A DNA stretch of 64,000 nt from Pseudochelatococcus lubricantis (GCF_042432495.1 NZ_JBHLXC010000002.1:1364001-1428000), one strand, 5' to 3'. Positions 1 to 8,634 are shown, counted from the first letter of the stretch. Notes: generated by a model not told the origin, from the letters alone. Translations and numbers: made by a program.

Positions 1-330
1 TTCCACCTTCGCCTGCTGCACTTCCGGCACCCCGCCGCCGTGGCGCAGGCCATAGAACATGCGTATGCCCAGATAGACGAGATAGGCCGCGCCCAGAAGG
101 CGCAGGAGATCGTAAGCCCAGGCGACCTTCGACAGCAGCACGCCGAACCCGAAGACAGCCAGCACCGCCCACATGGCGCAAGCCGCGCTCACCCCGAGCG
201 CCGCGCCGAGGCCGAAGCGCCGCCCGAGCAGCGAATGGGAGGTGACGGCGATGAAATCGGGCCCCGGGCTGATGCACGCCAGCAGCATGACGCCCGCCAG
301 GGTCAACAATTGCGGAAGAAACTCTACCAT
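1..330 (-). CDS. LysE/RhtB-family amino-acid exporter, N-terminal part
   Basis: Read on the minus strand from an ATG at 328-330, the frame stays open for 110 codons to the window edge, so the C-terminal half is missing. The product begins MVEFLPQLLTLAGVMLLACI and then SPGPDF, the hallmark of LysE/RhtB translocators, followed by hydrophobic helices (GVSAACAMWAVLAVFGFGVL and LLRLLGAAYLVYLGIRMF). The family exports amino acids or homoserine-lactone-like compounds across the inner membrane; the substrate cannot be told from sequence. It is divergent from the zinc-uptake genes to its right, and the 207-bp gap holds their promoter. Confidence 0.9.
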   Translation of the reverse strand, partial: MVEFLPQLLTLAGVMLLACISPGPDFIAVTSHSLLGRRFGLGAALGVSAACAMWAVLAVFGFGVLLSKVAWAYDLLRLLGAAYLVYLGIRMFYGLRHGGGVPEVQQAKVE

Positions 331-489
331 GCTCGACCTCGCTCCACCCCCGCCTCTTCCGGACGGTGCGCAGATGGAAGCGTCCGGCATTTTCCGTGAA
401 ACTAACAGATACCTTTCCATCCGGGTAGGAGCTTGCGGGATGGGTTCCATGCGCCATGCGCCTGACAGGTCGGAGACGGAACCGGATGG

Positions 490-521
490 TTGTATTTCGC
501 AGATGATATACTATAACGTTT
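490..521 (+). promoter_or_regulatory. promoter with Zur-like palindrome before the zinc-uptake operon
   Basis: A TTGTAT (490-495) and a TATAAC (512-517) spaced by 16 bp make a plausible promoter. Overlapping its -10 region is an imperfect palindrome, TGATATACTATAACGTTT at 504-521. The same box recurs before znuA at 13730-13747, as TGATATAACATATCGTTT, with 15 of 18 positions identical. Alphaproteobacterial Zur sites are AT-rich palindromes with a TATAACATTT-like half, and both sites sit before zinc transporter genes, so Zur repression is inferred. The rest of 331-537 shows no gene. Confidence 0.6.
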
Positions 522-537
522 ACGAGGGTAACACGGG

Positions 538-681
538 ATGATGGGGGAGCGATTGCCCGGGCGTATCGGCAGGGAGCACGGTTCGGTTTTGCGCAGTTCG
601 GTGCCGGGCAGGCTCTGGCTCGCGGCGTTCGTCTCCGCCTGCCTGTGGGGCGTGGCGTTCTGGGCGATGGACTGGATCTGA
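538..681 (+). CDS. small single-helix membrane protein heading the zinc operon
   Basis: A 47-codon frame starts at ATG 538 (a second ATG follows at 541), with GAGGG about 10 nt upstream as ribosome binding site. It starts MMGERLPGRIGREHGSVLRS and ends in one hydrophobic helix, LWLAAFVSACLWGVAFWAMDWI. Its TGA stop (679-681) overlaps the ATG of the downstream ATPase gene as TGATG, which suggests translational coupling. It lies between the Zur-like box and the ATPase. The family is not recognised; it could be a small subunit of the transporter or a translated leader. Confidence 0.5.
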   Translation: MMGERLPGRIGREHGSVLRSSVPGRLWLAAFVSACLWGVAFWAMDWI

Positions 682-1532
682 TGGCGACGAACCGGCATGC
701 ACATGCGCACGCGCATCCCTTCGGGAATGGTCATGAGGGCGGCTGCGCGCACGAGCCCGGGCCTCTCCCCCGGCGGGACGGCAGCACGGCAGCGCCGGGC
801 ATCCGGCTGGAGAATGTGACCGTCGCCTACCGCCGCCATCCGGCCGTGCACCATCTTTCCGGGGAGTTCGCGCCCGGCTCGCTGACGGCTGTCGTCGGCC
901 CCAACGGCGCCGGCAAGTCCACGCTGCTGAAGGCGATCATGGGGACGCTGCGTCCCGAATCGGGCCGGATCGAGATTTCCGGGATCGACCGGCGCGACAT
1001 CGCCTATCTCCCGCAGATCAGCGAACTCGACCGCACCTTCCCGATCACGGTGCTCGACCTCGTTTCCATGGGTCTGTGGCGCAAGTGCGGTGCCTTTGGC
1101 GCCGTGACGCGCGCCATGATGCAGCAGGTCAGGGAGGCAGTCGCCACGGTGGGGCTCGCCGACCTCGCGGATCGCCCCGTCGGCACGCTGTCCGGCGGCC
1201 AGTTCCAGCGCGCGCTGTTCGCCCGGATGCTGCTGCAGGACGCCCGCCTCCTGCTGCTCGATGAGCCTTTCACCGCGCTCGACATGAAAACCACCGCCGA
1301 CCTCCTGCGGCTGGTGAAGGACTGGCACGGCGAAAACCGCACCATCATCGCCGTGCTGCACGATCTTGATCTGGTGCGGGAGCATTTTCCGCGGGCGATG
1401 CTGCTGGCCCGCTCCGTCGTGGCGTGGGGCGACGCGGCGAAGGTGCTCACGCCGGCGAACATGCTGGAAGCGCGGCGCATGTGCGAGGGCTTCGACGAAG
1501 ATGCCCCCGTCTGCCGCTCCGACGCCGCGTGA
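681..1532 (+). CDS. znuC: zinc/manganese ABC transporter ATP-binding protein (ZnuC-like)
   Basis: A 283-aa ATPase that would power zinc import with the permease encoded next. Walker A GPNGAGKST is at about residues 73-81, the signature LSGGQFQ near 170, Walker B LLLLDEPF near 190, and the switch histidine is in VLHDLD. The N-terminus has an extra His-rich stretch (HAHAHAH, then GHEGG and CAHEPG) before the ABC domain, unusual for ZnuC and likely metal-binding. The ATG at 681 is chosen because it overlaps the stop of the preceding small frame; an in-frame GTG at 645 would add 12 residues. The stop is 7 nt before the permease start. Zinc rather than manganese is inferred from the upstream box. 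Confidence 0.88.
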   Translation: MATNRHAHAHAHPFGNGHEGGCAHEPGPLPRRDGSTAAPGIRLENVTVAYRRHPAVHHLSGEFAPGSLTAVVGPNGAGKSTLLKAIMGTLRPESGRIEISGIDRRDIAYLPQISELDRTFPITVLDLVSMGLWRKCGAFGAVTRAMMQQVREAVATVGLADLADRPVGTLSGGQFQRALFARMLLQDARLLLLDEPFTALDMKTTADLLRLVKDWHGENRTIIAVLHDLDLVREHFPRAMLLARSVVAWGDAAKVLTPANMLEARRMCEGFDEDAPVCRSDAA

Positions 1533-1539
1533 CCGCACG

Positions 1540-2424
1540 ATGTTATACGATTTCCTGTTCGCGCCCTTTGCCGACTACGGCTTCATGCGCCGCGCGCTCG
1601 CGGGCTGTCTCGCGCTATCCTTCGGCGGATGCCCTCTCGGCATCCTGCTGGTGCTGCGCCGCATGAGCCTGATGGGGGACGCGATGTCCCATGCTATCCT
1701 GCCCGGCGCCGCCATCGGCTTTCTGGTCGCAGGCCTGTCGCTCGTCGCCATGACCATCGGCGGCATCGTCACCGGCCTGACGGTCGCGCTGCTCGCGGGC
1801 CTCGTCTCCCGCGCGACGCCGCTGCGGGAGGATGCCAGCTTCGCGGCCTTCTACCTGATCTCGCTCGGGCTCGGCGTGCTCATCGTGTCGATGCGCGGAT
1901 CGAACATGGATCTGCTGCATGTGCTGTTCGGCACCGTGCTGGCGCTCGACGACGCGGCGCTCGTCCTCATCGTGTCGATCGCCACGATCACGCTCGTTGC
2001 GCTCGCCGTCATCTACCGGCCGCTGATTCTCGAATGCCTCGATCCCGGTTTCCTGCGCGCGGTCGGCGGACAGGGCGCGATCGGGCCGGGGCCGGTCATC
2101 CATATGGGCTTCATCGCGCTGGTGGTGCTCAACCTCGTTGGCGGTTTTCAGGCGCTCGGCACGCTCATGGTTGTCGGGCTGATCATGCTGCCGGCCGTCT
2201 CGGCGCGCTTCTGGTCCCGGAACGTGCCGGGCCAGATGGCCGCCGCCGTGCTCTTCGGCGCGATAGCGAGCATAGCGGGCCTGCTCGCCTCCTATCACTG
2301 GAGCGCGCCGGCTTCCTCATCCATCATTCTTGCCGCGGGCGGCATCTACATCCTGTCCGTCATCGCCGGGCGCTTCGACAGCATCGCCGCCTCGGCGATC
2401 CAGTTGCGCCACCGCACCGGCTGA
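1540..2424 (+). CDS. znuB: zinc/manganese ABC transporter permease (ZnuB-like)
   Basis: A 294-aa integral membrane protein of the ABC-3 metal permease family, with about eight hydrophobic helices. Family features include the early RRMSLMGDAMSHAILPG segment (the ATPase-coupling and metal-path region of ZnuB/AztB proteins) and a C-terminal GTLMVVGLIMLPAVSARF helix. The ATG at 1540 follows the ATPase stop by 7 nt and fits the N-terminal helix; earlier starts in this frame would run inside the ATPase gene. It should form a dimer in the inner membrane and receive Zn from a periplasmic binding protein. That protein is not adjacent; the best candidate is ZnuA at 13.9 kb. Confidence 0.88.
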   Translation: MLYDFLFAPFADYGFMRRALAGCLALSFGGCPLGILLVLRRMSLMGDAMSHAILPGAAIGFLVAGLSLVAMTIGGIVTGLTVALLAGLVSRATPLREDASFAAFYLISLGLGVLIVSMRGSNMDLLHVLFGTVLALDDAALVLIVSIATITLVALAVIYRPLILECLDPGFLRAVGGQGAIGPGPVIHMGFIALVVLNLVGGFQALGTLMVVGLIMLPAVSARFWSRNVPGQMAAAVLFGAIASIAGLLASYHWSAPASSSIILAAGGIYILSVIAGRFDSIAASAIQLRHRTG

Positions 2425-2445
2425 CGGCGGCAGCGTCTTTCCGGG

Positions 2446-2820
2446 TCAGGCGCTCACCGTGCGCAAGACGGCGGCGGGCCGTTCGCGCACGCCTTCGCGG
2501 TCGTCGAGGGCTTCGGCCTTGCGCAGTTCCGACAATGCCTCATCCAGATCGGCCATCGCGTCGGCGAGCTGGTTCTTGAGGTCGTCCGCCGATTGCAGCA
2601 GGTTGTCACGCCTCTGCGCGGCAGCCCTGGCATAGGTGGGATAGGCGAAGTGGTTGACGTCGGCGATGCCGGAGCGCTTTTCTTCCGCCGCGATCTCCTT
2701 GTCGAGATCCTCCGCCATGCGCTGGAAGTCGGCGATCATCGCCTCGATCTGCGCGAGGCGTCGGCGTTTTTCCTGTACGCGGAATGTCTTCAACTGAATG
2801 ATGCCGCTGCGAGGTTTCAT
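2446..2820 (-). CDS. FliJ-like coiled-coil protein
   Basis: A 124-aa, highly charged helical protein resembling the short proteins annotated in Hyphomicrobiales as flagellar export protein FliJ. It starts MKPRSGIIQLKTFRVQEKRR, continues with IEAMIADFQRMAEDLDKEI and a conserved NHFAYPTYARAAAQRRDNLL, and is predicted coiled coil for most of its length. The ATG at 2820 is preferred over one nine codons upstream because family members begin MKPR. No other flagellar gene lies in the window, so a role in flagellar export rests only on family naming. It is convergent with znuB, 21 bp away. Confidence 0.7.
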   Translation of the reverse strand: MKPRSGIIQLKTFRVQEKRRRLAQIEAMIADFQRMAEDLDKEIAAEEKRSGIADVNHFAYPTYARAAAQRRDNLLQSADDLKNQLADAMADLDEALSELRKAEALDDREGVRERPAAVLRTVSA

Positions 2821-2956
2821 CGCTGATATCGCTCCCGTCAGGCGCAAGCCGGCATTCCGGCTCCGGTTCTCTCTGGCGCCTATCTTTGCCGATACAGGTT
2901 GATCCTTCCTTACCGGAAACGCGCTGACGTCATTATTGTCGCGTCTTCTGCCGCAT

Positions 2957-3790
2957 TCAGATATCGAGCGTCACCGTCACGGGTGCGTGGTCGGACGGCC
3001 GCTCCCAGCCGCGCGCATCCCGCGATATCTCGGAGGCCTGCAGCGCCGGCGCGAGGCTCGGCGCCAGCCAGACGTGGTCGAGTCGCCGGCCCTTGTTCGC
3101 GGCCGCCCAGTCGGGCGAGCGATAACTCCACCAGGTGAAGACCTTCTCGGGTTCCGGGTGCAAGGTGCGCACAGCGTCCACGTAGGTGCTTGCCTGCCGG
3201 AACGCTTCCAGCCGTTCGGTCTCCACGGGCGTATGGCTCACCACACCGAGCAGCGCCTTGTGATTCCACACATCCGTCTCGTAGGGCGCGACGTTGAGGT
3301 CGCCAACGAGGATGCTCGGCTTGCCGGCTGGGCGCACGTCCTCATTCCACAGCATCAGTTCGTCGAGGAAGGCGAGCTTGTGGGCGAAGCGCGGATTGAC
3401 CTCCGGGTCCGGAATGTCGCCGCCGGCAGGCACATAGAAGTTGTGGATACGCATGCCCTTGACGCGCCCGTTCGCGCCGCCAGGCGCGCCTGTTCCCGCA
3501 AGCTCGACCGATATGTAGCGCGAATCGTCCTTGTCGCAAAAGTGCTTCACCTCGACATCGGCGAAGGGAACGCGCGAGACGATGGCGACGCCGTGATACC
3601 CCTTCTGCCCGTTCAGCGCGATGTGCTGGTAGCCGTGCGCCCGGAACGCCGCCGAGGGAAACTGGGCGTTGGGGCACTTCGTTTCCTGAAGGCACAGGAC
3701 ATCCGGCTCATGCTCGGCGAGAAAGCGGGTGACCTGATCGATGCGCAGGCGAACGGAATTGATGTTCCAGGTGGTGATGGAAAACGGCAC
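2957..3790 (-). CDS. xthA: exodeoxyribonuclease III
   Basis: A 277-aa AP endonuclease/3'-5' exonuclease of the EEP superfamily, used in base-excision repair. All active-site blocks are present: TTWNINS near residue 7, QETKC with metal-binding Glu36, NFYVPAGG, GDLNVAP, GRRLDHVW and the terminal SDHAPV with the catalytic Asp-His. Length matches the family. A gap of 245 bp separates it from the lolA-like gene upstream, so it probably has its own promoter. Confidence 0.95.
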   Translation of the reverse strand: MPFSITTWNINSVRLRIDQVTRFLAEHEPDVLCLQETKCPNAQFPSAAFRAHGYQHIALNGQKGYHGVAIVSRVPFADVEVKHFCDKDDSRYISVELAGTGAPGGANGRVKGMRIHNFYVPAGGDIPDPEVNPRFAHKLAFLDELMLWNEDVRPAGKPSILVGDLNVAPYETDVWNHKALLGVVSHTPVETERLEAFRQASTYVDAVRTLHPEPEKVFTWWSYRSPDWAAANKGRRLDHVWLAPSLAPALQASEISRDARGWERPSDHAPVTVTLDI

Positions 3791-4035
3791 GGCGGACTCT
3801 TCGGCGGGGATCGGAGCGGAATCGGGAGCGGCGGCAACTCCGTCAGCTTGCCCCTCATGTCCCGCCGATACAAGCGCGGAATGCGGGCGGGTGGCTTAAC
3901 TCGTCGCGGAACAGGCGGGCCGCCCGATATTCCGTTTCCGCTATCCGCGAGCTGAGTCCAGGGCGCTTTCCCGTCAGAATTCGCTCCAGACAAGGAAGCG
4001 CGGAGAGAGAACCGGCCCAATGATCGGTTTTCTAT

Positions 4036-4983
4036 CTAGCGGCGCGTTACCTGTACGCCGGAGAGGGCGACGGTCGTCTCGTAGCCCTGCGGATCGACGA
4101 CCTGCCACTGGCGCAGCACGTCCGTCCGCGCGTCGTAACGCAGTGTGACGGTCGAGGTGCCGCCCAGCGTGGCGCTGTCCTCCAGCGTGATATCGATCGC
4201 GCCGCCGGGGTCGATATCGACGTTCTTTACCTTTACGTCGCGCGCAAGATCGACGTTGTCGCGCAGCAGGAATTTCAGCGGCGTCTGGCCGATGGAATAG
4301 ACGTCGTTCGTGCGTAGTTTCGAATCCCGCACCGCGACCGAGCGGCCGTCCGCGACGATTTCGAGCGTGCTCGGCGGATCGTAGGCGAAGCGTAGCCGGC
4401 CGGGACGCTGGACGTAAAGCGTGCCGCCGACCTGACGCCCGTCCGCCCCCGTCTGCAGGAAGCGCCCGGTCAGCGTGCTGATGCCGTTGAGATAGGCGTT
4501 GACGCGCGCAACCGCCTCCGCAGGCGTACGCGGCATCGCCGCCGCAGCGGGACGCTGCGCGACGGCGGCAGGCGGCGCGGCCAACGCCGGCGCTTCCGCC
4601 GGGACCGGCGTCGCAGGCGCCAGCGCGGCGGCGCCCCCGAGACCGGACGGGCGGCGCGGCGGCAGCGGCATCGCGCTCTGCACCGCCGGGGCGGGCGAAG
4701 CCGCCGGCGCCGGTGCAGCGGGCGCAAGCGGGACAGCCGCAGCCGGGGAAGCGCGACGCGCTGGCGGCCCGGGCGGAGCTGAACCGGAGGCCGGGCGCGC
4801 GGGCGGCTGTTCCGGAGCGGGCGCCTGCGGCGCGGCCGCGGGGGCCTGCTCTTCCTTCTTGAACATGCCGTCGAGGAAGCGGCTGAGCGGATCCTGCGCA
4901 TATCCCGCCACCGGCAGAGCCGTCGCCGCGAGGAACGCCGCACCCATGATCGCGGGCCTATACCATCGGAACCGTCTCGTCAT
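4036..4983 (-). CDS. lolA: LolA-like outer-membrane lipoprotein carrier with Pro/Ala-rich insert
   Basis: A 315-aa exported protein. A signal peptide (MTRRFRWYRPAIMGAAFLAA, with cleavage likely after GYAQ) is followed by about 110 residues very rich in Ala and Pro. A LolA-type half-barrel of about 180 residues follows, including RFLQTGADGRQVGGTLYVQR, GRLRFAYDPPSTLEIVADG and a final GYETTVALSGVQV. LolA carries lipoproteins across the periplasm to LolB. Here the domain is preceded by an unusually long low-complexity linker. The gene is directly downstream of ftsK on the same strand, a frequent alphaproteobacterial arrangement. Function is inferred from the fold only. Confidence 0.82.
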   Translation of the reverse strand: MTRRFRWYRPAIMGAAFLAATALPVAGYAQDPLSRFLDGMFKKEEQAPAAAPQAPAPEQPPARPASGSAPPGPPARRASPAAAVPLAPAAPAPAASPAPAVQSAMPLPPRRPSGLGGAAALAPATPVPAEAPALAAPPAAVAQRPAAAAMPRTPAEAVARVNAYLNGISTLTGRFLQTGADGRQVGGTLYVQRPGRLRFAYDPPSTLEIVADGRSVAVRDSKLRTNDVYSIGQTPLKFLLRDNVDLARDVKVKNVDIDPGGAIDITLEDSATLGGTSTVTLRYDARTDVLRQWQVVDPQGYETTVALSGVQVTRR

Positions 4984-5062
4984 ATCACCATCTGCACCGG
5001 AACCGCCGCGTCAGTGCGGCGCAAGTCTTTAACACTGTTGATATGGCGAAAGCACGTCCTCA

Positions 5063-5132
5063 GTTGCAAGCCCTCTTCAGTTGCAAGCCCTCTTCACGCT
5101 GCAGATCCCCTTCAGGTTGCAAGTTTCCTTCA
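5063..5132 (-). repeat. four-unit 17-18 bp tandem repeat at the 3' end of ftsK
   Basis: Four consecutive units lie at 5063-5079, 5080-5096, 5097-5114 and 5115-5132. On the minus strand they read TGAAGAGGGCTTGCAAC twice (identical), then TGAAGGGGATCTGCAGCG and TGAAGGAAACTTGCAACC. The TGA of the last unit, first met in transcription, is the ftsK stop codon, so the array is untranslated unless that stop is read through. It looks like a recent slippage or duplication array. A 6-bp-stem hairpin (CGCCGC/GCGGCG) lies further downstream at about 5008-5025. Confidence 0.85.
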
Positions 5133-8100
5133 ACCCTGTTCGGTGGGATCCTCGCCGCCGAGCAGGATTTCACGCTTGCCGGCGTGATTGGCGGGGCCGA
5201 CGATCCCTTCGAGTTCCATGCGCTCCATGATCGAAGCCGCGCGGTTGTAGCCGATTTGCAGGCGGCGCTGGATATACGAGGTGGAGGCCTTCTTGTCGCG
5301 CAGCACGATGGCGATGGCCTGGTCGTAGAGGTCGTTGCCGCCGCCGGCGCCGTTCGCGGTGTTGTCGAAGACGGCGCTGCCGTCCGATTCTGCAACCGCC
5401 TCCTCATCCGCCGTGACGGCTTCGAGATATTGCGGCCGGCCCTGCGTCTTGAGATGGGCGACAATCTTCTCCACCTCGTCGTCGGAGACGAAGGGGCCAT
5501 GCACGCGCACCACGCGCCCGCCGCCCGCCATGTAGAGCATGTCGCCTTGCCCGAGGAGTTGCTCCGCCCCCTGCTCGCCGAGAATGGTGCGGCTGTCGAT
5601 TTTGGAGGTGACCTGGAAGGAGATGCGGGTCGGGAAGTTGGCCTTGATGGTGCCGGTGATGACGTCGACGGACGGGCGCTGCGTCGCGAGGATGACATGG
5701 ATGCCGGCCGCGCGCGCCATCTGCGCCAGACGCTGGATCGTGCCTTCGATCTCCTTGCCCGCCACCATCATGAGGTCGGCCATCTCGTCGACGACGATGA
5801 CGATGTAGGGCAGCGGATCGAGGTCCATCACCTCGTCCTCGTAGATGGCCTCGCCCGTATCCTTGTCGAAGCCGACCTGCACGGTGCGGGTGATGACCTC
5901 GCCCCGCGCCTTGGCGTCGCGCACGCGGGTATTGAAGCCGTCGATGTTGCGCACCGACAGCTTCGACATCTTCTTGTAGCGCTCCTCCATCTCGCGCACC
6001 GCCCATTTCAGCGCCACGACCGCCTTCTTGGGATCGGTGACGACGGGGGTGAGCAGGTGTGGAATGCCGTCGTAGACCGACAGTTCGAGCATCTTCGGGT
6101 CGACCATGATCAGCCGGCATTCCTCGGGCCGCAGCCTGTAGAGCAGCGACATGATCATGGTGTTGATGGCCACCGACTTGCCCGAACCCGTGGTGCCCGC
6201 CACCAGCAGGTGCGGCATGCGCGCGAGATCGGCGATCACCGGCTCGCCGCCGATGGTCTTGCCGAGGCAAAGGGCTAGCTTGAATTTCGACCGCTGGAAC
6301 TCCTCCGAGGCCAGCAGCTCGCGCAGGAACACGGTTTCGCGCCGGGCGTTCGGCAGCTCGATACCGATGGCGTTGCGGCCCGCGACCACCGCCACGCGCG
6401 CGGACACCGCGCTCATGGAGCGGGCAATGTCGTCGGCGAGCGAGATGACGCGCGAGGACTTCGTGCCGGGCGCGGGCTCCAGCTCATAGAGCGTGACCAC
6501 CGGGCCGGGGCGCACGTGGATGATGTCGCCGCGCACGCCGAAGTCTTCCAGCGTGCTTTCGAGCAGGGCGGCGTTCTGTTCCAGCGCATCCTCGGAGATC
6601 GTGTCCTTCGGCCCCGCTGGAATCGCGAGCACGGAAAGCGGCGGCATCTGATACTCGCCGGAGGGCGCGACCGCCTGCGGCACGCGCCGTGTCGTCACAC
6701 CGGCGGACGGCGCGTGCGTAGGCGCCGCGGCGGCGGTACGGACCATCGCTGCGCCGGCCGTTGCTCCCACGGCTGCGGCATTCACGCGCGGCTGGAGGGG
6801 CCTGCCGGCCCCCTCGCCTGCCGGGCGCGGGGCCGGTCGTGCCACGACGGGCGGCGGCGGCGCATACGGGTCGTCGTCATTGGAGGGCGCCAGCGCGGAT
6901 GGGCGCGCCGTATGCCGCAGAAACACCGGCGGCGCTTCGTGCCCGGCGGCGAATTCCGCGTCCAGTGATGCGCTGTCGTGTTCCTCCGCCGCGTCGATAT
7001 CCGCGATATCGTCGTCATGCGGGTCGACGCTGGCTTGCGCATCCTCCGCCCAGCGGTCGTCGGCATGCTCTTCCCCGGCATCCGCCTCGCCTGCGAAGGG
7101 CGCGAACGCATCGGCTTCGCGCCGATCCTCGGGATAGCCGGCGAACGCCGCCTCGTCGGCGGGTGCGAAGTCATGCGCCGCGTTGTCCGCCGCCAGGCTG
7201 TCCGCCGTCATCTCGCCAGCCATCATGCCGTCCGTCGCGACGCGCTGGCGCGCGGCCAGCTCGCGGTCCGTGCTGCGGGTGAAGCGCACATTCGGCGGCA
7301 ACTGGAACGGCTTGCGCCATGCCGGAGTGCCGTCGGCCGAAACTGCGCCTTCGGGAGCGCCCAGAGGGGCGTCGAAAGACGGCGGCGCAGCAATCGGCTC
7401 CGGCGGTTGCGGAAGAACGGCGGCGGGAACGGGCGCCGCCGGCATGTGGACGCGCGACGGGCGCCCGCGCGTGGGTGCGAAGGCGGCGATTTCGGGCGGA
7501 ATGTCCCCTGCCGCCTCGATGCTCCCGTCGCCGGTAAATGCGGGCGCGGCCTGTGGATAGCCTTGCGGAAAGTTCTGCGCGGGTGCCTGGTGCACAGCCT
7601 GCGGCTGGTGCGTGGCGTACGACTCGGCAAAGTCGTAATCGTCGCCGAACACGGGCTCCCGCGCCGGGTGCGCTGCCAGCCCTTCGGCGGGCTCGCGCCC
7701 GTCACGCAGCGGGTCGGGCTTGCGGAAGCGACGTGCGAGTGCCGTGCGCAGCGTCATCAGGCCATGGATGACGGCGCCCAGCGAGACGATCCCCCAGCCC
7801 GGCTCGTCGCGGCCGTCGTCATCCGCGGCCGGCATATCGTAAGGAGACTCGGGGGACGGAGAGCGCGCGGCTTGCGCGAGGCCGAAGCCAGAGGCCGCAG
7901 AAAGCGCGAGAATGGCGGTAGCGGCATAGAAGAGCCCGACGATCACGCCGCCGATGCCGCCCGTGCCGGCCAGGCCGTGGCCGCCGAACAGCAGCGCATC
8001 GCCGACCACACCGCCAAGTCCGGACGGCAGCGGCCAGCGGGCGGTTTCCGGCAGCGCGCTCGCGACCGCCGAGGCAGCGCCCGTTCCCACCAGCCAAAGG

Positions 8101-8441
8101 CCGATGCGCAGCGCCGGACGCGGCAGCGGCCGCCGCCCCACGAGCCGGATGGCCCAGACCGCGCACGGCAGCAGCAGCGCGACGGAGCCGAGGCCGAATA
8201 TCTGCATGATGAGATCGGCGAAGATGGCCCCCGGCATGCCCAGCATGTTGGCGACCCGCCCGTCCGTGGCGTGGGTCAGGCTCGGGTCCTCAACCGACCA
8301 CGTCATCAGCGCCAGAACCGATGCACCGATGAACGCGAGCAGGAAAAGGCCGGCCAGTTCGACAGCACGCTGCACCATGAAGCGGCGCAACGCATCGGAA
8401 ATATCCTCAGCGTGGGACGAGGTCCTTCGGATGGTTCGCAT
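5130..8441 (-). CDS. ftsK: DNA translocase FtsK
   Basis: An 1103-aa divisome-linked DNA pump that moves the chromosome terminus through the septum and activates XerCD at dif. The N-terminal 190 residues contain four to five membrane helices (for example LAGLFLLAFIGASVLALMTW). A long acidic, Pro/Ala-rich linker runs to about residue 590. The RecA-like motor follows, with Walker A GTTGSGKSV near 750, Walker B IVIVVDEMADLMM and HVILATQRPSVDVITG. The C-terminal gamma winged helix (ASTSYIQRRLQIGYNRAASI) would read KOPS sites. Length is normal for alphaproteobacteria. The upstream region carries a CtrA-type site and two GANTC sites, pointing to cell-cycle control. Confidence 0.96.
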   Translation of the reverse strand: MRTIRRTSSHAEDISDALRRFMVQRAVELAGLFLLAFIGASVLALMTWSVEDPSLTHATDGRVANMLGMPGAIFADLIMQIFGLGSVALLLPCAVWAIRLVGRRPLPRPALRIGLWLVGTGAASAVASALPETARWPLPSGLGGVVGDALLFGGHGLAGTGGIGGVIVGLFYAATAILALSAASGFGLAQAARSPSPESPYDMPAADDDGRDEPGWGIVSLGAVIHGLMTLRTALARRFRKPDPLRDGREPAEGLAAHPAREPVFGDDYDFAESYATHQPQAVHQAPAQNFPQGYPQAAPAFTGDGSIEAAGDIPPEIAAFAPTRGRPSRVHMPAAPVPAAVLPQPPEPIAAPPSFDAPLGAPEGAVSADGTPAWRKPFQLPPNVRFTRSTDRELAARQRVATDGMMAGEMTADSLAADNAAHDFAPADEAAFAGYPEDRREADAFAPFAGEADAGEEHADDRWAEDAQASVDPHDDDIADIDAAEEHDSASLDAEFAAGHEAPPVFLRHTARPSALAPSNDDDPYAPPPPVVARPAPRPAGEGAGRPLQPRVNAAAVGATAGAAMVRTAAAAPTHAPSAGVTTRRVPQAVAPSGEYQMPPLSVLAIPAGPKDTISEDALEQNAALLESTLEDFGVRGDIIHVRPGPVVTLYELEPAPGTKSSRVISLADDIARSMSAVSARVAVVAGRNAIGIELPNARRETVFLRELLASEEFQRSKFKLALCLGKTIGGEPVIADLARMPHLLVAGTTGSGKSVAINTMIMSLLYRLRPEECRLIMVDPKMLELSVYDGIPHLLTPVVTDPKKAVVALKWAVREMEERYKKMSKLSVRNIDGFNTRVRDAKARGEVITRTVQVGFDKDTGEAIYEDEVMDLDPLPYIVIVVDEMADLMMVAGKEIEGTIQRLAQMARAAGIHVILATQRPSVDVITGTIKANFPTRISFQVTSKIDSRTILGEQGAEQLLGQGDMLYMAGGGRVVRVHGPFVSDDEVEKIVAHLKTQGRPQYLEAVTADEEAVAESDGSAVFDNTANGAGGGNDLYDQAIAIVLRDKKASTSYIQRRLQIGYNRAASIMERMELEGIVGPANHAGKREILLGGEDPTEQG

Positions 8442-8469
8442 GTTTCGGGCAGAACTCGCAAATTGGCTT

Positions 8470-8610
8470 GATTCGAGCCAAGTGTAGTCCCCAGGCGGTT
8501 AAACCGGGATTAACTCTGGCGCGACGATTAACGTTAAGCCGGCGAAGCGCGATGCGAGCGAGGCGACGGTTGCGTCGCTCCTATGGCGAATGCGATCTAT
8601 TTTTCGAATC
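8470..8610 (-). promoter_or_regulatory. CtrA-type site and GANTC sites upstream of ftsK
   Basis: TTAA-ACCGGGA-TTAA at 8499-8513 is an exact match to the CtrA consensus TTAA-N7-TTAA, 58 bp before the ftsK start. A second TTAA-rich palindrome, TTAACGTTAA, follows at 8528-8537. GANTC (CcrM methylation) sites flank them: GATTC at 8470-8474 and GAATC at 8606-8610. In Caulobacter and rhizobia, CtrA and CcrM time division genes. The direct observation is the motifs; binding is inferred. Confidence 0.6.
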
Positions 8611-8634
8611 ATATGTCATTTTCTCCAGATATAT

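Noticed and set aside
358..386. CCGGACG/CGTCCGG inverted repeat as a terminator
   Set aside because: The arms are 7 bp with a 15-nt loop and no plus-strand gene precedes it.
402..1538. 378-codon open frame antisense to the small membrane protein and znuC genes
   Set aside because: It covers clear znuC motifs on the other strand and its own product is low-complexity with no family features; long antisense frames are expected at this GC content.
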